Of a stretch of DNA of 64,000 bases, positions 41,618 to 50,467 are shown in pieces. This stretch comes from Luteimicrobium sp049844995 (lineage in GTDB: Bacteria; Actinomycetota; Actinomycetes; Actinomycetales; Cellulomonadaceae), in contig NZ_JBNCMC010000003.1 in assembly GCF_049844995.1 (NCBI RefSeq), forward strand, positions 699,343 to 763,342. The letters run 5' to 3'. Numbering within the stretch: position 1 is the stretch's first letter; every line of letters begins with the position of its first letter. Below the pieces are notes generated by a model. The model saw only the letters and a program-made list of their open reading frames with translations, ran no database searches and was not told the origin of the DNA. The translations under genes and the position numbers were made by a program.

Positions 41618-43441
41618 TCAGTCGACGATCTCGCAGATCACGGTGCCGGAGCTCACGCCGGCGCCGACGGTGGCGGCGAGCCCCCGGACGGTCCCCGCGC
41701 GGTGGGCGACGAGCGGCTGCTCCATCTTCATGGCCTCGAGCACGACGACGAGGTCGCCCGCCTCGACCGCGGCGCCGTCCTCGACGGCGACCTTGACGAT
41801 CGTGCCCTGCATGGGCGAGGTGAGCGACGTGCTGCTCGCTGCGGGGCCGGCCTTGGCACCGGTGCGGCGCGCGGGGCGGCGCGCGGCGGTCGCCGTGCGG
41901 GCCCGCGAGCCGACCATCCCGAGGCCGGCGGGGATGACGACCTCGAGGCGCTTGCCGGCGACCTCGACGACGACGCGCTCCGTGAGCGGCTCGTTCTCCT
42001 CCTGCTCGGCGGCCGTCGCCGGCGCGGCGGGTGCGAGCGCGGCCAACCGGTCCGCGAAGCCCGTCTCGATCCACCGGGTGTGCACGGAGAACGGCTCGTC
42101 GTCGTGCGCGGGCACGAACTCGGGCGCCTCGAGCACGGCGCGGTGGAACGGCACGACCGTGGGGATGCCCTCGACCTCGAGCTCGGCGAGCGCGCGGCGC
42201 GCCCGCTCGACGGCCTGCCGGCGGGTGGCGCCGGTGACGATCAGCTTGGCGATCATCGAGTCGAACGCGCCCGAGACGGTGTCGCCCTCGACGACGCCGG
42301 AGTCGACGCGCACGCCGGGGCCGCTCGGGAAGCGGAGCCTCGTGACCTTGCCGGGGGCGGGCAGGAAGTTCGCGGCCGGGTCCTCGCCGTTGATGCGGAA
42401 CTCGAAAGAATGGCCTCGTGTGGCCGTCCTCGTGTAGCCGAGGGGCTCGCCCGCGGCGATCCGGAGCTGCTCGCGCACCAGGTCGATGCCGGTGACCTCC
42501 TCGGACACCGGGTGCTCGACCTGCAGGCGCGTGTTGACCTCGAGGAACGACAGCGTGCCGTCGAGCCCGACGAGGAACTCGCACGTGCCCGCGCCGACGT
42601 AGCCGGCCTCGCTGAGGATCGCCTTCGACGCCCGGTCGAGCTCGGCCTCCTGCTCGGCGGTCAGGTACGGCGCGGGGGCCTCCTCGACGAGCTTCTGGTG
42701 GCGGCGCTGGAGCGAGCAGTCGCGCGTGGACACCACGACGACGGTGCCGTGCTCGTCCGCGAGGCACTGGGTCTCGACGTGCCGCGGGCGGTCGAGGTAC
42801 CGCTCGACGAAGCACTCGCCCCGCCCGAACGCGGCGGTCGCCTCGCGCACGGCGGAGTCGTACAGCTCGTCGATCTCGTCGTCGGTGCGGGCGACCTTGA
42901 GCCCGCGGCCCCCGCCGCCGAACGCCGCCTTGATCGCGATCGGGAGCCCGTGCTCCGCGGCGAAGGCGCGGACCTCGGCCGCGCTCTCGACCGGGTCGGA
43001 CGTGCCGGGGACGAGCGGCGCGCCGGCGCGCTGCGCGATGTGGCGCGCGCTGACCTTGTCGCCCAGGGCCGCGATCGCGGCCGGCGGCGGACCGACCCAC
43101 ACCAGCCCGGCGTCGATCACGGCCTGCGCGAACTCCGCGTTCTCCGACAGGAAGCCGTAGCCCGGGTGCACGGCGTCGGCCCCGGCGCGGCGGGCGACGT
43201 CGAGCAGCTTCGCCTGGTCGAGGTAGGTCTCCTGCGCGCGGGCGCCGCCGAGAGCGTACGCCTCGGTCGCGAGGTGGACGTGCGGCGCGTCGCGGTCCTG
43301 GTCGGCGTAGACCGCGACGGACGCGATCCCCGCGTCGGTGCAGGCCCGCGCCACGCGGACGGCGATCTCGCCGCGGTTCGCGATGAGGACCTTCGTCAGG
43401 GGCCGGGTGACAGTCGCGGAGACGTCAGTCAGAGTGGGCAC
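41618..43441 (-). CDS. accA3: Acyl-CoA carboxylase alpha chain (biotin carboxylase + BCCP)
   Basis: This 607-residue subunit carboxylates biotin and carries it to AccD. Biotin carboxylase/ATP-grasp domain (about 15-460): VLIANRGEIAVRVAR, HPGYGFLSENAEFA, KAAFGGGGRGLK, EVNTRLQVEHPV; then a linker and a biotinyl domain with EAMKMEQ (K572). Partner genes accD and accE are at 58,594-61,010 and the biotin ligase birA at 61,124. GTG 43441 follows a TACGGT box. This is the AccA3-type subunit shared by several actinobacterial carboxylases. Confidence 0.93.
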   Translation of the reverse strand: MPTLTDVSATVTRPLTKVLIANRGEIAVRVARACTDAGIASVAVYADQDRDAPHVHLATEAYALGGARAQETYLDQAKLLDVARRAGADAVHPGYGFLSENAEFAQAVIDAGLVWVGPPPAAIAALGDKVSARHIAQRAGAPLVPGTSDPVESAAEVRAFAAEHGLPIAIKAAFGGGGRGLKVARTDDEIDELYDSAVREATAAFGRGECFVERYLDRPRHVETQCLADEHGTVVVVSTRDCSLQRRHQKLVEEAPAPYLTAEQEAELDRASKAILSEAGYVGAGTCEFLVGLDGTLSFLEVNTRLQVEHPVSEEVTGIDLVREQLRIAAGEPLGYTRTATRGHSFEFRINGEDPAANFLPAPGKVTRLRFPSGPGVRVDSGVVEGDTVSGAFDSMIAKLIVTGATRRQAVERARRALAELEVEGIPTVVPFHRAVLEAPEFVPAHDDEPFSVHTRWIETGFADRLAALAPAAPATAAEQEENEPLTERVVVEVAGKRLEVVIPAGLGMVGSRARTATAARRPARRTGAKAGPAASSTSLTSPMQGTIVKVAVEDGAAVEAGDLVVVLEAMKMEQPLVAHRAGTVRGLAATVGAGVSSGTVICEIVD

Positions 43442-43616
43442 GGCTTACCGTAACGCGCGCCGGAGCGGCGTCCGCGGCCGCGCGGGCGCCGCCCGGGAAG
43501 ATTGGCGAAGGTTCCAAGGGCGCCCGACGCGCTTTGTAGGCTCCCACGAACGCGGGCCGCGCAGACGGCGTCCTCGGGCGCGTGCGTTGTGGTCGGCCGA
43601 CAATCCGTGGTGTCGC

Positions 43617-44144
43617 TCAGCCGGCCCAGAGCCCGATCAGGACGAGCATCGCGAGGCCCGCCAGGACGACCACGGCGGACGTCGCGGTCGCCGTCCAGGC
43701 CAGCCCGAGGAGCAGCGCCACGACGCCCAGCGCGACCAGCACGAGGCCCAGCCGCGCGAACAGCGGCGTGCGGTACGCGCGGGCGAACGGCAGGAAGTGC
43801 AGCCCGACCGCCAGGACGATCAGGGCGGGCAGCACGTGCTCGTGCGCGTCGCCGAGCGCGAGCCGGCGCAGGCGGATCAGCACGAGCATGCCGGCGACGC
43901 TCGCGAGGTACACGAGCCCCGCCCACCGGCCGATCGGCGCCGGCCGCGGGAACGTCCGCCGGCGCCACCACACCCGCCACAGGTAGAAGGCGAGCGCGGC
44001 GACGCAGGCGAGGAGGGCGAGCGCCGGCGCCGGGCCCGCGAGCGCGCCCCGGTTCGCGAGGACGAACACGCACCCGCCCGCCGCGCCGATCGCCGACCCC
44101 CAGACGCGGGGGTCGGCGGCCCGCTCGACGCCCCGCGCCGTCAC
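43617..44144 (-). CDS. Hypothetical polytopic membrane protein
   Basis: A 175-residue protein with about six hydrophobic helices (for example WGSAIGAAGGCVFVLANRG and VLPALIVLAVGLHFLPFARAY). No family motif recognised. GTG 44144 overlaps the maf stop by 4 nt, so it is co-translated with maf. A GTG 12 nt further upstream is possible. It may be a small integral protein with no enzymatic signature. Confidence 0.72.
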   Translation of the reverse strand: MTARGVERAADPRVWGSAIGAAGGCVFVLANRGALAGPAPALALLACVAALAFYLWRVWWRRRTFPRPAPIGRWAGLVYLASVAGMLVLIRLRRLALGDAHEHVLPALIVLAVGLHFLPFARAYRTPLFARLGLVLVALGVVALLLGLAWTATATSAVVVLAGLAMLVLIGLWAG

Positions 44145-44830
44145 CGGGTCGTCCACAGCTCCGTCCACGCGACGTCGCGCGCACGCAGCAGCCGGCGCAG
44201 CGTCGGCAGACTGAGCCCGACGACGCCGTGGTGGTCGCCGTCGACGCGCTCGACGAACGCACCCCCCAGGCCGTCGATCGTGAACGCGCCGGCGACGTGG
44301 AGCGGCTCGCCGGTCGCGACGTAGGCGTCGATCTCGGCGTCGGTCACGTCCGCGAACGTCACCGACGTCGAGCTCGTCTCGCCGAGCTCGTGCGGCCGGT
44401 CGCCGGGTACGGGCCCCGGCGCCGCGAGGTCGCGCTGCCGGTCGCCGTCGTCGCGCAGGTCGACGAGCCAGTGGCCCGTGTGCAGCACGCCCGTGCGGCC
44501 GCGCATCGCGCGCCAGCGCTCGCGCGCGTCGTCGGGCGAGGCGGGCTTGCCCAGCACCGCGCCGTCGAGCTCGAGCATCGAGTCGCAGCCGAGGACCAGG
44601 TCGGGCACGGCGTCCGTCCCGCCGTCCCGCACCCGCCCGACGACGTCCCTCGCCTTGGCCTGCGCGAGGACGAGGACGGCGTCGGCGGGGGACAGCGGGC
44701 CGTCCGCGCGGGCGGCGTCGAGCACGGCAGGCTCGTCGACGCCCGACACGAGGACCTCGGGCTCGACCCCCGCGGCCCGCAGCGTGGCGAGGCGGGCGGG
44801 GGACGCGGAGGCGAGGAGCAGCTGCAGCAC
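44141..44830 (-). CDS. maf: Maf-family nucleoside triphosphate pyrophosphatase
   Basis: A 229-residue protein starting VLQLLLASASPARLATLRAAG. It contains the family landmarks LLASASPAR, DLVLGCDSMLELDG and GKPASPDDA, and the C-terminal IDGLGGAFVERVDGDHHGVVGLSL. Maf proteins hydrolyse modified or canonical NTPs to monophosphates (nucleotide pool cleaning). GTG 44830 is supported by TACGCT ending 6 nt upstream (leaderless). M. tuberculosis maf (Rv3282) likewise sits between accD5 and accA3. Confidence 0.9.
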   Translation of the reverse strand: MLQLLLASASPARLATLRAAGVEPEVLVSGVDEPAVLDAARADGPLSPADAVLVLAQAKARDVVGRVRDGGTDAVPDLVLGCDSMLELDGAVLGKPASPDDARERWRAMRGRTGVLHTGHWLVDLRDDGDRQRDLAAPGPVPGDRPHELGETSSTSVTFADVTDAEIDAYVATGEPLHVAGAFTIDGLGGAFVERVDGDHHGVVGLSLPTLRRLLRARDVAWTELWTTR

Positions 44831-44901
44831 GCGCCCAGCGTAGAGGCCCGGCGGCTCGCCCGTGCCGGCCCCTGGGACGGACGCGCGGCCCGTCCCCGGC
44901 G

Positions 44902-45150
44902 TCAGACCTCGACCGCGATCTCGAAGACCTGGTCGGTCGGGTGGCCCGTGCGCTCGTGGATCCGCTGGACGGCCTCCTTCGACGGTCCCGACGAGAGGCA
45001 GAACACCTTGCCCGACGCCGGGTCCAGCCACGCCTTCTCGAAGTGCACGCCCTCGTCGCCCTCGATGGCGAGGTCGGCGGCGTGCGCCTCGCCGAGCTGC
45101 TCTTCCGTGACCCCGACGAACCCGTCGTGGACGTCCATGAACTTCGGCAT
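44902..45150 (-). CDS. SCO4226-like nickel-binding/DUF4242 protein
   Basis: An 82-residue protein (MPKFMDVHDGFVGVTEEQLG...) matching DUF4242; the Streptomyces member SCO4226 is a nickel-binding dimer with a ferredoxin-like fold. DVHDG, H-rich positions and HFEKAWLDP are conserved. GGAG precedes ATG 45150. The physiological role is unknown. It stands alone between maf and the DUF885 gene. Confidence 0.85.
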   Translation of the reverse strand: MPKFMDVHDGFVGVTEEQLGEAHAADLAIEGDEGVHFEKAWLDPASGKVFCLSSGPSKEAVQRIHERTGHPTDQVFEIAVEV

Positions 45151-45239
45151 GTCGGCGCTCCTGTCGTGGATCCCCCCGTCCTCAGCGTCCTCGGGTGCGG
45201 GGCGCCCGGCAAGGCTGAAAAGCGGAGGGCGCCGACGGG

Positions 45240-47003
45240 TCACGCCTGGCGCGCCAGCTCCTCCCGCAGGACGTCGAGCGGGACGCCGCCGAGCGCGAGC
45301 GCGCGCGCGTGGAAGGTCCGGAGGTCGAACTCCCGGCCGGCCTGAACCGCGGCGGCACGCGACGCGTCGCGGGCCTCCTCCCACAGGCGCTGGCCGAGCT
45401 TGTACGACGGCGCCTGCCCCGGCCAGCCGAGGTAGCGGTTGTACTCGAACCGGATGAAGCCCTCGGGCATGTTGACGTTGCTCGACAGGAACGTCCACGC
45501 CTTGTCGGCGTCCCAGGTGCCGCCGCCCCACTCGGCCGGGGCGGGCAGCCTCAGGTGCACCCCGAGGTCGAAGACGACGCGCGCGGCGCGCATCCGCTGC
45601 CCGTCGAGCATGCCGAGCCGGTCGCCCGGGTCGTCGAGGTACCCGAGCTGCTCCATGAGCCGCTCCGCGTACAGCGCCCAGCCCTCGCCGTGGCCGGAGA
45701 CCCAGCACGCGAGCCGGCGCCACGAGTTGAGCGTCGCGCGCTCGTAGACCGCCTGGCCGACCTGCAGGTGATGGCCGGGGACTCCCTCGTGGTAGACGGT
45801 CGTCTTCTCCCGCCACGTGCCGAACTCGGTCACGCCCGGCGGCACGGACCACCACATCCGCCCCGGACGCGAGAAGTCGTCCGACGGGCCCGTGTAGTAG
45901 ATGCCGCCCGTCTGCGTCGGGGAGATCCGGCACTCCAGCGTGCGCAGCGGCTCGGGGATGTCGAAGTGGGTCCCCGCCAGCTCGGCGACGGCCGCGTCCG
46001 AGGTCTCCTGCATCCACGCCCGCAGCGCGTCGGTGCCGTGCAGGGTGCGGGCGGGGTCGGCGTCGAGGGTCGCGACGGCGTCGGCGACGGTCGCGCCGGG
46101 CCCGGCGATCTCGCGCGCCACGGCCTCCTGCTCGGCCACCACGCGCGCCAGCTCCTCGAGCCCCCACCGGTACGTCTCGTCGAGGTCCACGGCCGCGCCC
46201 AGGAAGTAGCGCGAGTCGCGCGCGTAGCGCTCGCGGCCCACGGCGTCCTCCTCGCGCGCGACGGGCGCGAGCTCGGAGCCCAGGAACTCGGCGAGCGTCG
46301 CGTACGCCTCGCGGGCGGCCGTCGCGCCGAGCTCGAGGTCGCGGCGCACGAGCGAGCACGCGGCCGACTCGTCGAGCGCCGCGTCGGCCTCCTTGCCGTG
46401 CACCATCGCGGTGAAGAACGACGCGTCGCCCGCCAGCTCGCGCGCCTGGTCGACGCCCTCGCGGACCTGGCGCACGGCGGGGACGTTCCCGCTCGCGATG
46501 CCGGCACGCAGCGTCTCGACGTACCCGGCGATCGCCTCGGGCATGGCGTTGAGGCGGCCCGCGACGTTCTCCCAGTCCTCGACGGTCGCCGTCGGCATGA
46601 GGTCGAGGACGTCGCGCAGCGCCTGCAGCGGCGACGCGATGACGTTGAGGTCGGCGAGGTGGTCGCCCGCGTCGTGCTTCTCGAGGTCGAGCCCGAGGCG
46701 CTCGCGCATCGCGGCGACCGTCACCCGGTCGACGTCGTCGAGCGGGCCGGCCGCCGCGGCGGCGTCGAGCTGCCGCAGCGCGTCGCGGGTCGCGTCGGCG
46801 AGCGCGTCGTGGCCCGCGGGGGACAGGTCGGGCAGCTCGTGGTCGTGGCCCTTGATGCCGACCTCGGTCGCGAAGAGCGGCTCGAGCCGGGCCATCGTCT
46901 GCACGTACGCGTCGGCGACCGCGTCGACCGCGGAGGCCTCGCGCGTCGGGCCGGGCAGGGGTGAGGGGTCGCCCGTCGGGCCGGGCGTCGTCGCTGTGGT
47001 CAC
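45240..47003 (-). CDS. DUF885 family protein (M32-like putative metallopeptidase)
   Basis: A 587-residue, largely helical cytosolic protein. EKTTVYHEGVPGHHLQVGQA contains an HExxxGHH motif resembling a zinc-metallopeptidase site, followed by GHGEGWALYAERLM with a second conserved Glu. DUF885 proteins are widespread and poorly characterised. GTG 47003 is supported by TAGCCT (47015-47010) ending 6 nt upstream, so leaderless. Divergent from the nonulosonate locus. Confidence 0.87.
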   Translation of the reverse strand: MTTATTPGPTGDPSPLPGPTREASAVDAVADAYVQTMARLEPLFATEVGIKGHDHELPDLSPAGHDALADATRDALRQLDAAAAAGPLDDVDRVTVAAMRERLGLDLEKHDAGDHLADLNVIASPLQALRDVLDLMPTATVEDWENVAGRLNAMPEAIAGYVETLRAGIASGNVPAVRQVREGVDQARELAGDASFFTAMVHGKEADAALDESAACSLVRRDLELGATAAREAYATLAEFLGSELAPVAREEDAVGRERYARDSRYFLGAAVDLDETYRWGLEELARVVAEQEAVAREIAGPGATVADAVATLDADPARTLHGTDALRAWMQETSDAAVAELAGTHFDIPEPLRTLECRISPTQTGGIYYTGPSDDFSRPGRMWWSVPPGVTEFGTWREKTTVYHEGVPGHHLQVGQAVYERATLNSWRRLACWVSGHGEGWALYAERLMEQLGYLDDPGDRLGMLDGQRMRAARVVFDLGVHLRLPAPAEWGGGTWDADKAWTFLSSNVNMPEGFIRFEYNRYLGWPGQAPSYKLGQRLWEEARDASRAAAVQAGREFDLRTFHARALALGGVPLDVLREELARQA

Positions 47004-47119
47004 CCGTGCAGGCTACCGGCTGGTACGCAGACCGTTCCCGGCACCGTCCGTTCACCTGCCGGACGCAGACGTTCGTGTCGCGGCCACGCCGGCGCCACGG
47101 ACCCGACACCCCGTCTCCC

Positions 47120-47125
47120 TAGCGT
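47120..47125 (+). promoter_or_regulatory. -10 box of the nonulosonate operon
   Basis: TAGCGT ends 7 nt before GTG 47133. This predicts a leaderless start for the fused cytidylyltransferase gene. Confidence 0.5.
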
Positions 47126-47132
47126 CGCCGCC

Positions 47133-49421
47133 GTGACCAGCACCATCGAACGGCCCTCCACGCCCGACGCGCCCCGCGTCGTCGCCGTCGTGCCCGCCCG
47201 CGGCGGCTCGGTCGGCGTCCCGCGCAAGAACCTCGAGCAGGTCGGCGGCGTGCCCCTCGTCGAGCGGGCCGTCCGCGCGGCCCTCGCCGCGCCGTCCGTG
47301 GACGTCGTGGTCGTCTCGACCGACGACGACGAGATCGCGGCCGTCGCCGCGGCCGCCGGTGCCCGGGTCGTGCAGCGCCCGGCGTCGATCTCGGGCAGCA
47401 CCGCGAGCTCGGAGGCCGCCGTCCTGCACGCGCTCGACGTGATCGGCGCGGGCAGCCCCGACGGCGCCGGGTACACCCCGGACCCGCTCGTCACCGTGCT
47501 CGTCCAGTGCACCTCGCCCTTCGTCGACCCCGACGACGTCGACGTGGCCGTGCGGCGCGTCCTCGGGCGGGTCGAGACGGGCTCCGGGCCGGACGTGGTG
47601 CTCTCGGTGGCCGCGACCCACGAGTTCTGGTGGCGCACCGACGACGACGCCGTCCGCGCCGTCGGGCACAGCGTGCTCCACCGGCCGCGACGCCAGGACC
47701 GCGACCCGCACTACCGCGAGACCGGCGCGTTCTACGTCATGCGGACGGCGGGCCTGCGAGCCGCCGGGCGCCGGTTCTTCGGCGAGATCGGCCTCCATCT
47801 CGTGGACCCGCGGACGGCGATCGAGATCGACGACGCGCACGAGCTCTGGCTCGCCCGCCGGCTCGCCGGGGTGCTGCCGACGCCGTCGTGGGACGAGCCC
47901 GTGGACGTCGACGCGATCGTCACCGACTTCGACGGCGTGCACACGGACGACCGGGCCTGGATCACGGCGGACGGCACCGAGCACGTGGCCGTGCACCGCG
48001 GCGACGGGCTCGGCGTCGCCGCGCTGCGCACCGCCGGCGTGCCCGTGCTCGTGCTCTCGACCGAGCGCGACGGCGTCGTCGCCGCCCGCGCCCGCAAGCT
48101 CGGCGTCGACGTGCTCCAGGGCATCGACGACAAGGAGGCGGCGCTGCGCGAGTGGCTGTCGGTCAACCGCCTCGACCCGGCCCGCGTCGCCTACCTCGGG
48201 AACGACGTGAACGACCTCCCCGCCCTGCGGCTCGTCGGCTGGCCGCTCGCGGTCGCCGACGCGCGCGACGAGGTGCGGGCCGTCGCCCGGCGCGTGCTCG
48301 CGCGGGACGGAGGCCACGGCGCGGTCCGCGAGCTCGCCGAGCTCGTGCTCGCGGCGCGCGGCGAGCCGGGGCTCGGCGAGGCCGACGCACCGGCCGGGGC
48401 CGCGGTCGCCCGGGACGCGAAGGCCGGCGCCACCGCCCAGCACCTCGAACCGACGCACACCGCGTCCCACCTCGTCTCGACCCGCACCACCCGCTCCACC
48501 ACCGGAAGGAACACCATGAACGCCCCCGGCACGCACCCCGCGAGCGCTACCCCTGCCGTCGAGATCGGCGACCTGGTCGTCGGCGACGGTCGCCCCGTCT
48601 ACGTGATCGGCGAGATCGGGATCAACCACAACGGCGACCCCGACATCGCGCGCCGCCTCATCGACGTCGCCGCCGACGCCGGCGTCCAGGCCGTGAAGTT
48701 CCAGAAGCGGACCCCCGAGCTCGCGGTGCCGCCGGAGCAGCGCGACGTGATGCGTCAGACGCCGTGGGGCGAGATGACGTACCTCGAGTACAAGCACCGG
48801 GTCGAGCTCGACCGCGGCTCCTACGAGAAGATCGCCCAGCACGCCGCGGACCGCGGCCTGCAGTGGTTCGCGTCGCCCTGGGACGTCCCGAGCGTGGAGT
48901 TCCTGGAGGACCTGGGCGTCGTGACCCACAAGGTCGCGTCGGCGTCCGTGACGGACCACGAGCTGCTGCGCGCGCTCGCCGAGACCGGCAAGCCGATCAT
49001 CCTGTCCACCGGCATGTCGACGCTCCAGCAGATCGACGAGGCCGTCGACATCCTCGGCACCGACGGGCTGGTCATCCTGCACGCCACCTCGACGTACCCG
49101 CTCCCGCCCGAGGAGACGAACCTGCGCGTCATCCCGACGCTGAAGGAGCGCTACGGGGTGCCGGTCGGCTACTCCGGCCACGAGCGCGGCCTGCAGATCT
49201 CGCTGGCCGCGGTCGCGCTCGGCGCGGTCGCCGTCGAGCGGCACATCACCCTCGACCGCACCATGTGGGGCTCCGACCACGCGTCGTCGCTCGAGCCCCA
49301 GGGGCTGCAGCACCTCGTGCGCGACATCCGCATCCTCGAGCAGGCCATGGGCGACGGCGTCAAGCGCGTCATGCCGGGCGAGGTCGCACCGATGCAGCGC
49401 CTGCGCCGCGTCACCGACTGA
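47133..49421 (+). CDS. Fused nonulosonic acid enzyme: CMP-NulO synthetase + HAD phosphatase + NulO synthase
   Basis: One uninterrupted 762-codon frame. Residues 1-245: acylneuraminate cytidylyltransferase (VVPARGGSVGVPRKNL, QCTSPFVDPDD, ETGAFYVMR). Residues 258-415: HAD phosphatase of the KDO-8-P/Kdn-9-P type (DFDGVHTDD nucleophile D265, LSTERD, GNDVNDLPAL). Residues 420-461: low-complexity Ala/Thr-rich linker. Residues 462-762: NeuB-like condensing TIM barrel (GEIGINHNGDPD, KFQKRTPE, YSGHERG, HITLDRTMWGSDH) with no C-terminal SAF domain. Together they would make, dephosphorylate and CMP-activate a sialic-acid-like sugar, perhaps Kdn. A strong SD and ATG at 48504-48518 lie in frame at the junction, so NeuB may also be made alone. 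Confidence 0.85.
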   Translation: MTSTIERPSTPDAPRVVAVVPARGGSVGVPRKNLEQVGGVPLVERAVRAALAAPSVDVVVVSTDDDEIAAVAAAAGARVVQRPASISGSTASSEAAVLHALDVIGAGSPDGAGYTPDPLVTVLVQCTSPFVDPDDVDVAVRRVLGRVETGSGPDVVLSVAATHEFWWRTDDDAVRAVGHSVLHRPRRQDRDPHYRETGAFYVMRTAGLRAAGRRFFGEIGLHLVDPRTAIEIDDAHELWLARRLAGVLPTPSWDEPVDVDAIVTDFDGVHTDDRAWITADGTEHVAVHRGDGLGVAALRTAGVPVLVLSTERDGVVAARARKLGVDVLQGIDDKEAALREWLSVNRLDPARVAYLGNDVNDLPALRLVGWPLAVADARDEVRAVARRVLARDGGHGAVRELAELVLAARGEPGLGEADAPAGAAVARDAKAGATAQHLEPTHTASHLVSTRTTRSTTGRNTMNAPGTHPASATPAVEIGDLVVGDGRPVYVIGEIGINHNGDPDIARRLIDVAADAGVQAVKFQKRTPELAVPPEQRDVMRQTPWGEMTYLEYKHRVELDRGSYEKIAQHAADRGLQWFASPWDVPSVEFLEDLGVVTHKVASASVTDHELLRALAETGKPIILSTGMSTLQQIDEAVDILGTDGLVILHATSTYPLPPEETNLRVIPTLKERYGVPVGYSGHERGLQISLAAVALGAVAVERHITLDRTMWGSDHASSLEPQGLQHLVRDIRILEQAMGDGVKRVMPGEVAPMQRLRRVTD
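48504..48518 (+). promoter_or_regulatory. Internal SD and ATG at the NeuA-HAD/NeuB junction
   Basis: GGAAGGA (48504-48510), a 5-nt spacer and ATG 48516-48518 are in the same frame as the upstream domains, with no stop between. It looks like a normal gene start for a 301-residue NeuB. Either the two genes fused by loss of a stop codon, or the ribosome uses both starts. Confidence 0.7.
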
Positions 49422-49426
49422 TCTCC

Positions 49427-50467
49427 GTGATCGCACGTGAGCCGGGGGCCTCGCCCCGCCGCGGGACCTCCGCGGTCGCGCTCGCGGAGTCACCGCTCCA
49501 GCTCCTGATGACGGTCGAGGCGGTCGACGCCGGGCACGTGCGCGGCCCGGTCGCCCTCCACGCCCGGCGCGGCGTGCCCGGGCTCGAGGACGCGGTGCGC
49601 GCGTTCGGGACGCTGCCGCTGCCGGCGACCGTCGACCTCGCTGTCCGCGGCCGGGTCCGGTCGACCCGGGCCGGGCTCGGCGCGGGCACGCTCGTCCTCG
49701 GCGACGCGTTCTCCGGGCGGGCGCAGGCGCTGCTGGCTGCGCGAGACCGGTGGGGCGCGGGCGGACCGGACGCGTGGTGCCGCGTGGTCGTCGTCGACGA
49801 CGGTCTCGCGACGGCGCACCTCGCCCGCGTGCTCGCGTCGTCGGACGCCCGGCCGCTCGTCCGGCTGGGCACGCCCGCGTCGTCCCGCCGGGACGCGCTC
49901 GGGCTCGCCGCCCGCGACGGCCTGCTGCGACGGGCCGAGCTCGGGCGGCTGCGGCTCGTGACCGCGTTCGAGCCGCCCCACGACGTGCGCGACGCGCTCG
50001 AGGGCGCCGGCGTCCGGATCGCGCGGGCCCGCCTCCAGTGGGCGGCCCGGGTCGCGCCCGCGGTGGGCGGGCGGATCGCCGAGCCCGTCGTCGTCGTCGG
50101 CTCGGCGCTCGTCGTGGACGGGCTGCTCCGCCGCGAGCCGTACCTGGCGTGGGTCCGCGCGCTCGCCCGCGACGGGCGCGTCCGCTACCTCCCGCACCGG
50201 CGCGAGGATGCGGACGCTCTCGCGCACGTGGCCGCGATCCCCGGAGTCGCCGTCGACCGGGCCGGGCTGCCGATCGAGCTCCGGCTCGCCGGGCTGCGGC
50301 CGCCCCAGCGGGTGGCCGCGCTGCCGACGTCGGCGATCGCGCTGCTCCCGGCGACCCTCGCGCCGGGCGTGCGCCTCGACGCGACCGTGCCCGAGGCGGG
50401 CTGGTGGGCGCCCGGCGTCGACGACGACCTGCGCGAGCACCTCGTCAGCATCGCCGGAGGGTCATGA
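49427..50467 (+). CDS. Putative sialyltransferase-like glycosyltransferase (GT52/polysialyltransferase type)
   Basis: This 346-residue protein opens with ALAESPLQLLMTVEA, the typical first motif of GT52 and bacterial polysialyltransferases. It then shows VVVDDG (about 121-126, cf. the D/E-D/E-G motif), LPHRRED (about 255-261, cf. the HP motif) and ALPTSAIALL (cf. the S/T motif). It would transfer the CMP-activated nonulosonate made upstream. GTG 49427 starts 6 nt after the synthase stop; ATGA overlap with the next gene. Family placement is by motif only, and acceptor and linkage are unknown. Confidence 0.7.
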   Translation: MIAREPGASPRRGTSAVALAESPLQLLMTVEAVDAGHVRGPVALHARRGVPGLEDAVRAFGTLPLPATVDLAVRGRVRSTRAGLGAGTLVLGDAFSGRAQALLAARDRWGAGGPDAWCRVVVVDDGLATAHLARVLASSDARPLVRLGTPASSRRDALGLAARDGLLRRAELGRLRLVTAFEPPHDVRDALEGAGVRIARARLQWAARVAPAVGGRIAEPVVVVGSALVVDGLLRREPYLAWVRALARDGRVRYLPHRREDADALAHVAAIPGVAVDRAGLPIELRLAGLRPPQRVAALPTSAIALLPATLAPGVRLDATVPEAGWWAPGVDDDLREHLVSIAGGS

